This document shows positions 54,247 to 64,000 of a DNA stretch of 64,000 bases, one piece after another. Positions within the stretch are counted from its first letter, which is position 1. Each line of letters opens with the position of its first letter. Where the stretch lies: assembly GCF_019320115.1 (NCBI RefSeq), contig NC_089584.1:74121533-74185532 (forward strand). Reading direction: 5' to 3'. Position numbers and translations under genes: made by a program. The stretch is from Miscanthus floridulus (taxonomy: Eukaryota; Streptophyta; Magnoliopsida; Poales; Poaceae). Under the pieces are notes generated by a model. That model made no database searches and was not told where the DNA came from. It saw only the letters and a list, made by a program, of their open reading frames with translations.

Positions 54247-57200
54247 TGTCACACCCAATTTTGCAAAGCAAAACCAAGTACTCATATATGTGCGCCCAGG
54301 ATGTCCAAACACACACATATATCACAAATTGTAATAGTATCAAAGTAAAGTACTTATTACATCGCATATCTCATCATAAAGTTAAATACAAAGTTTGCTC
54401 GAAGGCAATATTATTACAAACACAGCGGAAAAACTAGCCCAACTGCCATAGGGACTCCAACTGGTGAACGTCTTCCTAGTAGTCCTGGACATCCTCTAGA
54501 AACTCTTCATACCCATTATCTGTTACCCATCCAGGATTTTCATTGGATGTAAAGCAAGTGTAAGCTCACCATGCTTAGCAAGTATAACAAAGGGATCTAT
54601 GAGGCTCAAATAGGCTTGACACTGTTTGACTGCAGTTCGCAATTTTAGTTGATCAATTTTTTAGCAACCTAAATTACTACTTTAATGAACAGTCCCAATT
54701 CCCAAGTGGTATTAAAGTATCATCAAGCTTTGTCTCAATTCCCAACCATCCATCATCCACAGTAACCACTAATCTCGAAGGATCCAGACCGCTCGTATCC
54801 GTGAGCACGGCTGTTATAACAGGTTAATTATTTCTGTAGAAATTGTACATCTTTACCCACCGAGCCATGATTCCCAATGCTAGGGTTCGCGAGACCCACT
54901 ACACCTCTTCCCAGGAAGTGTGGCAGAGTTTCACTATGAAACCCTTAGCTAGTTGCACTAACAAATCGTAGCTACAAAGGAATGGCACACGTGGGCATCG
55001 CAGCACGGTGCACACCCTAACAGAAAAAGGAAAGATACCCTCTTACCCCTTACTGGAGCTACAGACGAGCTAGTACAAACTAGATAATAGGTTAAAGTCA
55101 GAGCCATTTGACACTCGGGGTTGTACGGTCCCTCCTAGGTTGCTGCTTCAGGATAAAGTCCTTATGGAGAGGCACTAGAGTACTCAACCCCGTACTCTAG
55201 CCCCCTATCTGTTGCTAAAAAGTTCCATTTTATCACATTGCATATAGTCTTTAAATATGTTTAACAATTACTTCATGTTAAGCGCTACAGCATCTATCCA
55301 AAATGCCTACCCAATAAACCCAGGTATCAAGGATATGTGGTACAATGAATCATCTGGGTAAAGTCCTTAAAGGCAATTCAAATTAAACTCATGCATGAAT
55401 GTAAGTGGTAGTAGTTCATAGGTAACAAGGGGCCTTTGGTACACTTGCCTTCTTCAAAGTTGTCCTGGGAATACTGCTGATCCTGCTAGGGGTCCTCAGT
55501 CACCTCGAATGGCTCACCCTCTAATCGTGATCCAATCATCAATCAAGCATCATTCCAATCATTACATGCATACAAGATAGAACTCTATTAGAAAAATACA
55601 CCAAACAGTGAAAACATATGTTGAAAAGCTTATAGATCTGTTCTATGCATTTCTACGAACACATGAGCGAAAGAATCACTCAAATCGGACTTAAAACGTG
55701 AAAGTTATGCATGAAATAAGATGTAATGGCAATTCTATAAATAAACTAACCTATTTTCGAATTAAAATAATTAAAAATCTGAATTTAAATGAAATCTGGA
55801 CCGGGCTTACTATTTCTGGAAACTTCAGGGACTTGAATGAATAAAAATAGGACTAAATAAAAATTAGTTTGAACTGGACTAGACCGCGGGTTGATTTCTG
55901 GAAAAAGTGGGGGCTTTTCTGCAAAACGCGCTCGGTTGATTGGGGTTTGGCCCAATGACTGACCGGGCTGCTGACTCATCAACACGCGGCGGCTATTCAT
56001 TGGGCACGGTGCACCACGCGGGCGTGGGCGCACTGACGCGGCACGGTGCGCCGGGTCCACGAGTCTATGGTGGACCGGCCGCTTAAACCCAACCGGTACC
56101 TAATCCTGGCCATCCACGCTAGATCCAACGGTGCAGGGCGAAAACCGGGCGGTGGCTCGCCGGGGAAGAAAGGGAGGCCGGCGGCGCCATGGCCGGTGCG
56201 CCCGGACCTTGGTCTATGGCTTCCCAGGGCGCCAAAGTGAGATCTAAGGGCACGGGAAGGTGGAGGGGCTCACCGTGAGTCGCCTGGAGGGGAACGCGGC
56301 GTCCAGGAAGGCTCCGAGGCTAGTCGTCGACGGTGGCCGTGAGCTGGAGAGAGAAGAGGCGCGCGGGTGAGGGTGTAGCCGGGCAAAACAACGCCAAAAC
56401 ACGAAATGGGGAGTACCTACGAGCACGGGGAGATCCGGTGGTGCTTCAGGTGGCCTTGGCATCGACGTTCGCGCTCGGAAGCGGGGGTTCTCACCGGCGG
56501 CGGTAGCTCTCGGTAGTGGGCAAAGATGGAGAAGGGCTCAGGGGAGGCTCGACCTTTATAGGCGAGCGACTGCGGCAAGAAAGGAAGGGAAGCAGGGAGG
56601 GGCTCGGCACCTTCCAAACGGCGCCAGTGGCTTTCCATCGGTGCCGCGCCATGGCCGGCCAATAGAAGGAAGGGGAGGATCAGGGAAGGAAGGTGGACGA
56701 CGTGGCTGACGAGTGGGTCCAGACGCGCAGCGAGAGAGAGAGAAGGGCAATGCACTTGCGGTGAAGCCGAGCAGGCCACAGCAGCGTGTCGTCGCGCGAA
56801 GCGGGCCGCAGCGAAGCAGCAGCTGGGCCACCGAGTTGGTGCGCATGCGCAGGTGGCCAGCCGGGTCACGCGAGGTGTGGGCCAGCATGCGGTGCGGGCC
56901 GCGTGCGGTGTGGGCCGGTGAGACAGGCCGCCGAGATAGGCCAGCGGGGAAAAAAATGAAGGAGAAAGGGCTGGGCTGATTCGGTTGGGCTGAAAAGGGA
57001 AGGAGATGAATTTTTTTCAAAATCAAATCCTTTTCCAAATCTATTTTCTCCATTTTAAATTTTAAGCCAATTTCAAATGGAATTTGAATTCAACTTCAAA
57101 TCAACTAGCCCAACACTCAACCAAAAACAATATGCTTCGGCATGAATGCAACAAACATGTTTCTAAACCTTATAGTTTATTTTATTTAACCAATATTTAT

Positions 57201-57287
57201 TATTTGGCCTAAGTTAAAAATACTTAGAAAATGTAATAAAGGCTAAGAATTAATTGCTAATTTGTGGTAAAAATTTTGGGTGTTACA
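54247..57287 (-). repeat. 5' LTR of chromovirus III (3.04 kb)
   Basis: Starts (minus strand) TGTAACACCC at 57287, ends GGGTGTGACA at 54247, and is collinear with 44817-47843. It contains about 20 extra bases near 56890-56920 (a short GTGCGG-type duplication). Confidence 0.95.
56554..56560 (-). promoter_or_regulatory. TATA box of the chromovirus III promoter
   Basis: TATAAAG on the minus strand in the 5' LTR. Transcription would run leftward from about 56525, giving an R-U5 region of more than 2 kb before the PBS. Confidence 0.6.
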
Positions 57288-57652
57288 CTTAAGATGTAGA
57301 TTAGATCAATTTTAAATTAGCAAACGATGAGTTAAACAAGATATAAGGCCGATCTAGATCAATCTCAATCGGGCAGAGTGATATTGCTGTAGTTAGATAA
57401 AAGATGAAAGCAATAAGCAATATCGGTAACTTAATGAATCTACCAAAGACTGCCATACTAAGGTAGAGCTGATAACTTGACCTTGATCTAATTCAAGCAG
57501 TGGGGTGTGAGGTAGAATCACACAGGCCATACTTGAATTAGATAAGAGTCAATAACTAGCCTATACCGGAGTTACAATGGGGGTCGACTGGATCGATGTA
57601 GCCATACGAACAGAGGTATAAACCATGATGATACTTACAGACAAGCAGTGGA
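57288..57652 (-). repeat. 5' LTR of Tat(-), second part
   Basis: Begins with the right copy of CTTAA and continues the Tat LTR, matching about 35433-35796. It includes two of the hairpin repeats (57499 and 57577). It is cut at GTGGA (57648-57652) by chromovirus IV. Confidence 0.88.
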
Positions 57653-60600
57653 TGTTGCAGAACTGACCAATTTATAAGAGTACAAGTACAATGGCAGCCC
57701 GCAAGCGGTCGCACTGTCATACTTGAACCCATATAAACCCGGTAGTCTATCGAGTACCATGACGGGTCTCGATAAACAATTTACAACAACCAAGATCGTA
57801 CATGATTCAACATACATGTCACATATTACATAAAGTTCACAGATACATTTTCATCATTAGAGTATGAAACCAAGTTATTACAAACCGAGTTTGATAGATA
57901 AAAGCGGAAGCAAAATAAGTTTGAAAGTAAAGTTGCCAACATAGTTTAGTACAGTGCCAAGTAGGATCACAATCCATAAAAGCAAAGATAGGGATTACTA
58001 AAGAAGCCTACCAAAGGCTTACTCCTCATCCATGGCGGGATAGAAGCAACTCTTGTAGTAACCATGACACACAGTGCCATCTACAACAATGAGAAATAAA
58101 ACCCTAAGTACGAGAAGGTACTCAGCTAGACTTACCCATCATAAACCAGAAATAAAATGACTCCAAGGATTATGCAAGGCTGCATAAGTGGTGATAGCTT
58201 GACAACATTTTGTATAAAAGTGATTAACTCAGTTATATCATTACCATTCCTTTATCAAGTTAATTATAACTATCCATCTCTAGATTAGCTACTATCATGT
58301 GCCAAACATGTGGTATATCAATTTAAAAGCATACAATAGTAACCATAGCAGGTATTGTAATTCCATATTCATTCGAACCATCATGTTCCATAACACAGTT
58401 ACTACGATGTTGGGACTAGCCAAGTTTCTCACTATCCGGGAGACACGGCAATTCGACTCATTTTCAACCAGCTAGGAATTTATTCCTAACACAAACCCAG
58501 GCATACCACGTGAAGGCAACCTTAGGTCACCTTTGGTATAACTCAAGTACACATTTCGCGGGTCTGTACCATGCCGCACAATCTAGGACACCAAATGCCA
58601 GGACGTTCAGGCCTAGCCTGCCCTTAGGCTCAGTCTGATCACCACCCACAAGGAGCGCACAACAGAATGGGGCCCGGCCTGAGTTGAGCTACTCGGCTTC
58701 GCGGTCAGAACGAGCTATCCGGCCAGCTAAGTGATAGGCATGCGTTCAATCTTGTCAGAAGCGCCAACAATGGTACGGTCCTTAATCAGCACAAATGGAA
58801 TCACATGAGTCATCCTACGCATAGACTCCACCCGGCCTCAATTTTCTTTTACCCCATGGTTCTGTTCCATGATAGCAAATATAGCCAACCATGCTCTGGT
58901 ATCCACCAATATCTCGCAGGTGACAGGACATCACCCGACTTCTACCGGTCTAAGCATGGCTAAGCATATATTCGATCCTGGACCTATACCGATTAAAGGT
59001 GTAATATCTGGACAAGGAACTTATATGCATCAAGTGGTTCCATTCAACTCTTATAACTTAATGCATCAATCATAAGTACTGAAGTAATCATTTGTAAAAT
59101 GCTGGGAGACTTAAAATGCTCCGGGGCTTGCCTCGTAGAAAGGAAGTGGGGCGGTGGTCAGGGCACTCCGGAAGCTCTTCAGGATTCTGCTCCTCACCTT
59201 CGGGAGTTGTGACTGGAGGATTCTCCTGCTGGTCCCCTTCCTCTACTTCATCGAATTCCAGCAACGTTATTTCTTCCTCTGATCCTAGATGCATGAATAT
59301 GGCATAAGATATCGCGAATGCATATATGTTAACAAGTGTGGTATGATGATACATGAAGAATGCATTCTTGCAATATTCTTAACATCATGGTGCTGAAGTA
59401 ATAACAAGTGCATCATGTTCTACTGAGTAGGTGCATATCTCTTCTTGATTATTTAATTAACTACTTCAACCTTTCGGTTACTACACCTAAAACAGCAGCT
59501 ACTTATTTTTCTCATAACCGGAGTTATACTTATCAAAATGTTGTGATCCTGGACTTTCTGGAAAGCTTATAAAATTTCCTACAACTCTTTTTTAATCATC
59601 AAAAGCTAGTTCAAACTTTATCTTAACCAAAACAGACAATCAATCCAGTGCTGTCCAGAAATTCCAGAGAGCAAGCAATTCAGAAATACGAACTTTAAAC
59701 AGCTGTAACTCCTAAACTGTTTGACCTATGGTCCTGAAATTTTAACACAAAACATATGATGAAGTGATCTACAACTTTGTTATTAACCATTTTTACAGTA
59801 AACATAATTTTTACCATGGAAATTATCAAACTACGGAATCTATCCGAAAACCTGCTCAATTCGAATTATAAAGCAACAATACTTCTACTTCATATAAGTA
59901 TTCAAATTTTTACAACACAAAGCCTACCAACAGTTCAAGCATACCAAAAACATTCAAGAACACTTAATGGTAAAGCCAAAACTATTTATTTAAAAGCATT
60001 TATCATTTTATTTATGTACTTAGGTTAAATAATAAACATATACTAAATATGCATCATAAATTCCCCAAAATTTACAGTGCCTTTCTAATGCTACCAAAAG
60101 ACTACTGTAAACATTTTATGCAATTTTACTAAGTAGAACATTCTATATAAAAATAACAAGATAGAAAGGCTTACAATAGCAAAAATAGAAAACCTTAGTG
60201 AAAAGTGTCAAGCAACAGATTTCCTATTTTTCTTGTCATCCTTATGGTACTAGGATAACCTCCAACAAATTTCATGAATATTGGATTCATAAATAATTTA
60301 TAAAAATTCATACAAGGATTACCTATTTATAAAAGAAAAATCTATAACTATAAATCTATACATGCACTGATCCTCAAATGTTTACCAGAGCTCATACATG
60401 TCAAGAATAGCTTACCACAAAAATTTCATAATTTTTGGACCACAGGAACTCTAGATATAAAATAAACAAGTTTGCATGCACTCAAAAATACATTTCAAGT
60501 TTCAATTAAAATCCTCCAAAATTTATACTGTAAGTGTCAAGATCATATTTTTCTTAAATACTGCACTTCCTAAGGAACACTACCAAATTTATTTCACAAT

Positions 60601-62278
60601 TTTTGAAGCTATACAACTGGAGATCTAAATATTACAAAACACATGAAATCTGGAATTCAAATGAACTATCCTACTCCCTCTCTGCCGCTAACAGCTAGGT
60701 CCCACCTGACAGGGGACCCCACACGTCAGTGACCCAGAAGCAGAGTAGCGGCGCTGCACGCTGCTGGTGCAGCTAGAGCTCATAGACGGTGAGTTCGCCG
60801 GCAGTGACATCTACACGGTATGACCCCCACGACCTCCTAGACCCATTGACCTACTTGGCTGAGCCTCTCGACGGAGCTACGCATGGTGGCGGCACTCATG
60901 GTGGCACGGCAGGGCGGGACAATGGCAGTACGCCGGTGATGACCTCGACGGCCCAACCTAAAGCTCGGATGAGCATCTATGAACACTGGAGAACCTAGCG
61001 CACAAGCTAGCGTAGCAAGAGGTGGACTGTGGCCCTCTAGCCACGGTGACGGACTCGTCGATGGGACTCCGGCAAGCCTACGCACGATGCTGTGGCTTAC
61101 CGAGTGCTATCAGCGAGCACAGGTGGAGGCAGCGAGTCACTAGTGAGCTGGTGGAGCTACTGCGGTGACGGAGGAGCGGTGAGGCACGCTGGTGACCGGC
61201 AATGGCAATGGCAGACTCTCAACGTGGTGGCGGCTACGGTGGTTGCGCATAAAGGCGAAGGAGGGAACCAGAATGGGAAATGAGGGCGCTGGTTTGGAGC
61301 GGGCGGTGCTAGGGTGTTAACGCCGGCTCAGGCCTAGCTCTACCGCATGGGGCAGGATGTGCGGCCACTGTTGGCCTCCATGCGGCGTGCGAGTCCTGTT
61401 CGGTGTCAGCCACTGAAACAATGTTTCAATTCGTCAGTCACCCGATGCCAAGGCCTGACAGCGAGTTTTCACGTCGATGTATCATCTAAACCGTGGCTCC
61501 AAAGCGTAAATGATCTAAATGACTTTTGTAGCCCGAAGTACCAGCTCCAATTCTTGTTCAATGAACTCATGCTAATTTGCAACCAAAACCAAGTTATATC
61601 ATCTCAAAGTTGGGCTGTCAGCACTGTCAGTTAAAAGAACTTAGAAGATTTCGCTAGATGATGAAATGTTTGTTTTGCTGATTCTTGTGAGTCAATTTCA
61701 AGCATGTTAGGAGATAAACCAGTTAATGACCCAAACATAAAAGTTGTTCCCTATATCAAATACTACAACTTTGCTTTAGTGACTACCTCCATGCAAGGTC
61801 TCTAACACATAGTTCAAACTTGGTCAAACATGTCACATTTAAATGGTGGTACACTTCAAACTAGGGCTTAATGATCCATTTACCCCTAACCCTGAATATC
61901 AAAGTTGTTCATAATGATACTCTAAACATGTTTAAGCTAAATGCAAGGTCACACCATCATTTCATGTATTAGTCACACATAAGGCTATCTAGGTCAACAC
62001 ATGTAATCTTAAGTGTTTGGTCATGAAAGGTGACCTTCATGAACAATGTCCTATTTGCTAACCTAAGTGTTGCTACATGTTTTTATGACTCACATCCACC
62101 AAGTGCATGTTTACACTCATGATCATATGCCTATACACATGGAAACATGAAATAATAAGAAATGTTGCATATGTTTTAATTAAATGTTTCAAGTGTAAAT
62201 GCTTATATATGAATGCTTGATGATCATGCTCATGCTATGCAAGTCAAGTTATGCAAGGCTAACACCTAGGGTGTTACA
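57653..62278 (-). repeat. 3' LTR of chromovirus IV (4.63 kb)
   Basis: Minus-strand start TGTAACACCC at 62278; left edge TGTTGCAGAAC at 57653. The middle (about 60660-61340) is GC-rich, like the other two chromovirus LTRs; the rest is AT-rich. Long for an LTR but known for Tekay/Del elements. No gene inside; small ORFs (58869-59075, 59088-59354, 60837-61085) are not conserved in the related LTR. Confidence 0.8.
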
Positions 62279-62292
62279 GCCCCTCCCCCTTA
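62279..62292 (-). other. Polypurine tract, chromovirus IV
   Basis: The minus strand reads TAAGGGGGAGGGGC before TGTAACACC. Confidence 0.85.
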
Positions 62293-62309
62293 TAAAAATC
62301 TCGTCCTGA

Positions 62310-64000
62310 GATTTGCAAGACCTACCATTCTTGGAAAAAGGCGGGATAAACTTATCGTAAATAATCTTCTCTTTCCCACGTAGCATCTTGTTCACTGTGA
62401 TTGTTCCACACCACCTTATAGAACTTAATAATCTTACTCCGTGTTACTCTTTCCATCTCCTCTAATACTCAAATTAGCTTTTCTTCATAGGTCAAATCCG
62501 ATTGAAGCTGCACATTGGTGGGTGCAATAGCTGCTTTAGGTACTCGAAGACATTTCTTCAACTAAGAAACATGGAAGACATCAAATATTTCACTCATCTC
62601 AGGTGGAAGTTGTAACTTATAAGCAACATTTCCCTTTCGTTCCAGAATCTTGTATGGCCCTACATATCTAGGTGAAAGCTTCTTCTTCATTCCAAATCTC
62701 TTCACCCCTTTCATGGGTGATACTTTCAAGTACACATAGTCACCCACTTCAAAAGTCAGTGGTCTCCTTCTTCTATCAGCATAACTCTTTTGTCTTGATT
62801 GAGCTGCCTTCATATGCTATTGGATAACATGTACTTGCTCTTCAGCTTCATTGACAAAGTCAGTACCAAAGTATCTCCTTTCACTAGGCTCAATCCAATT
62901 CAACGGAGTTCTACATTTTCAGCCATACAAGGCTTCAAATGGAGCCATCTTGATACTCGCTTGATAACTATTGTTATAGGAGAACTCAGCTAAAGGTAAC
63001 CATTTCTCCCATGAACCTTTTGAAGATATAACACAAGCTCTAAGCAAATCTTCTAGGATTTGGTTCACTCACTCTGTCTGTCCTGAAGTTTGTGGATGGT
63101 ATGCCGAACTTCTGATCAATTTAGTTCCCAAAGCCTGGTGCAAGTGCTCCCAGAAACAAGCTATGAACTGTGGTCCTTAATCTGAGATTATGGTCTTGGG
63201 TACTCCATGTAGTCTCATGATCTAGGAAACATATATCTTAGCATATTTCCCTACTATAACCTTGTGTTCACGGGTATAAAATGTGCTAACTTGCTGAGAC
63301 GATCTACAATGACCCATATCGAATCATGACCTTGTGGTGTCATTGGAAGGCCTGTGATAAAGTCCATACTGATTTCTTCCCATTTCCAACCTGGGATAGG
63401 CAATGGCTAAAGTAATCCAGTAGATTTCATATGAACAGCTTTTACTCTACTGTAGTTATTGCACCTAGCAACATAGGCTATGATCTCTTTCTTCATCTTA
63501 GTCCACCAAAAACGGGTTTTCAAATCTTATTACATCTTACTACTAGCCGGGTGAATAGACAATTTGGACGAGTGAGCTTCATCTAAAATTTGGTTCCTAA
63601 GCTCATGGTCTTTTGGTACCACAAGTTGGTCCTCAAACCATAACATGCCTCTTTCATCCAATTTGAAATGCTTGGTCTCTTGCTCTTGCATTTTTCTCTT
63701 GATGTGACTTATTCCTACATCTGTCTCCTGCAGCTCTATGATTTTGCTCTCAAGTGAACAATTGATCGTGATATTGTGTAGTACAGCAGGGTGTAACAAG
63801 TTGAATCCATCTTCCAATAATGCTTCCATAGTGTTGCAATGAGATTTTTGACTGAGTGCATCTGCTACTACATTAGCTTTGCCCGGATGGTAGTGCACTT
63901 CTAAATTGTAGTCCTTAATTAGCTCTAACCACCTTCGTTGTCTCATGTTCAGCTCTGGTTGGGTAAAGATATACTTGAGACTTTTATAGTCAGTATATAT
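62310..64000 (-). pseudogene. Chromovirus IV RNase H end, integrase and chromodomain, broken
   Basis: From the right edge: end of RNase H ([20 protein letters not shown], then [10 protein letters not shown]), a spacer, [18 protein letters not shown], and the integrase zinc site ([14 protein letters not shown]) before a TAA near 63528. The integrase core between 63480 and 62990 is broken by many stops. Frame 62813-62562 has YADRRRRPLTFEVGDYVYLK, SPMKGVKRFGMKKKLSPRYV and YKLQLPPEMSEIFDVFHVS. After a stop a chromodomain follows (LEEMERVTRSKIIKF, KVVWNNHSEQDATWE). Similar throughout to chromovirus III but clearly a different, older family. Confidence 0.85.

Larger units (their letters stand above)
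44817..57287 (-). mobile_element. Chromovirus III (Ty3/gypsy, Tekay-like), complete
   Basis: 12.5 kb with two LTRs, PBS, ORF0, gag, protease, RT, RNase H, integrase with chromodomain, PPT and a 5-base target duplication. Order on the minus strand is LTR2 (5'), ORF0, gag-pol, LTR1 (3'). In the first about 960 bases the LTRs differ at about 25 sites by eye (2.6 percent, mostly transitions), making it the youngest datable element here. gag-pol has seven in-frame TAG stops and a 2-base frameshift; ORF0 is intact. Confidence 0.93.
57653..64000 (-). mobile_element. Chromovirus IV (Ty3/gypsy, Tekay-like), 3' part
   Basis: An LTR of 4.6 kb followed, toward the right edge, by a PPT and the C-terminal half of pol on the minus strand. 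It was inserted in the Tat(-) LTR; GTGGA should be the target duplication if the right flank, outside the window, shows it too. Related to chromovirus I by shared LTR segments. Confidence 0.85.

Overview
The window looks like intergenic chromatin of a large-genome flowering plant, most likely a grass. It is a stack of nested LTR retrotransposons whose families (RIRE2-like Tat, RIRE3/RIRE8-like Tekay chromoviruses, SIRE/Maximus copia, Athila) are typical of Poaceae. I see no ordinary cellular gene, no tRNA or rRNA and no prokaryotic feature. Element names are my assignments from motifs and layout; no database was searched.

Layout, left to right. (1) 1-7475: chromovirus I (minus strand, cut by the left edge) with protease, gag, a broken extra ORF upstream of gag (ORF0) and a 3.56 kb LTR. 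It sits inside (2) 7476-15184, a plus-strand Tat/RIRE2-like element that keeps protease, RT, two RNase H domains, integrase, remains of an antisense gene and one LTR. That element in turn sits inside the 5' LTR of (3) 15185-25069, a plus-strand SIRE/Maximus-like copia element. (4) 25070-26503 is unclassified spacer. (5) 26504-34459 is a minus-strand Athila element without RT or integrase, whose 5' LTR is cut at 34459 by (6) a minus-strand Tat element (34460-44816 plus 57288-57652). This Tat element has lost RT/RNase H/integrase but retains two antisense, apparently intron-containing genes. Into its 5' LTR are inserted (7) a complete chromovirus III (44817-57287, LTRs of about 3.03 kb, target duplication CTTAA) and (8) chromovirus IV (57653-64000, LTR 4.63 kb, cut by the right edge).

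The most notable observations are these. The ORF0 proteins of two different chromoviruses begin with a copy of the histone H3 N-terminal tail (MARTKQTPRK in III; MTRTK..PRKSAG.K..PR.QLA in I). In III this ORF is the only long intact one, and the same element carries an integrase chromodomain, the kind of module that reads H3 tails. The seven in-frame stop codons I located in gag-pol of element III are all TAG at positions expected to be CAG (six) or TGG (one), which is the signature of deamination at CHG methylation sites. The Tat antisense genes show GT-AG introns that restore the reading frame, with TATA boxes of their own. The Tat LTRs carry six spaced short repeats that can form small hairpins, with arm sequences that change but stay complementary.

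How the parts worked when active: each element is transcribed from its 5' LTR, primed by a host tRNA at the PBS (initiator-Met type for chromoviruses and copia, Asp type for Athila), copied by RT/RNase H with plus-strand priming at the PPT, and inserted by integrase. No element here has an undamaged gag-pol, so all appear dead or dependent on relatives.
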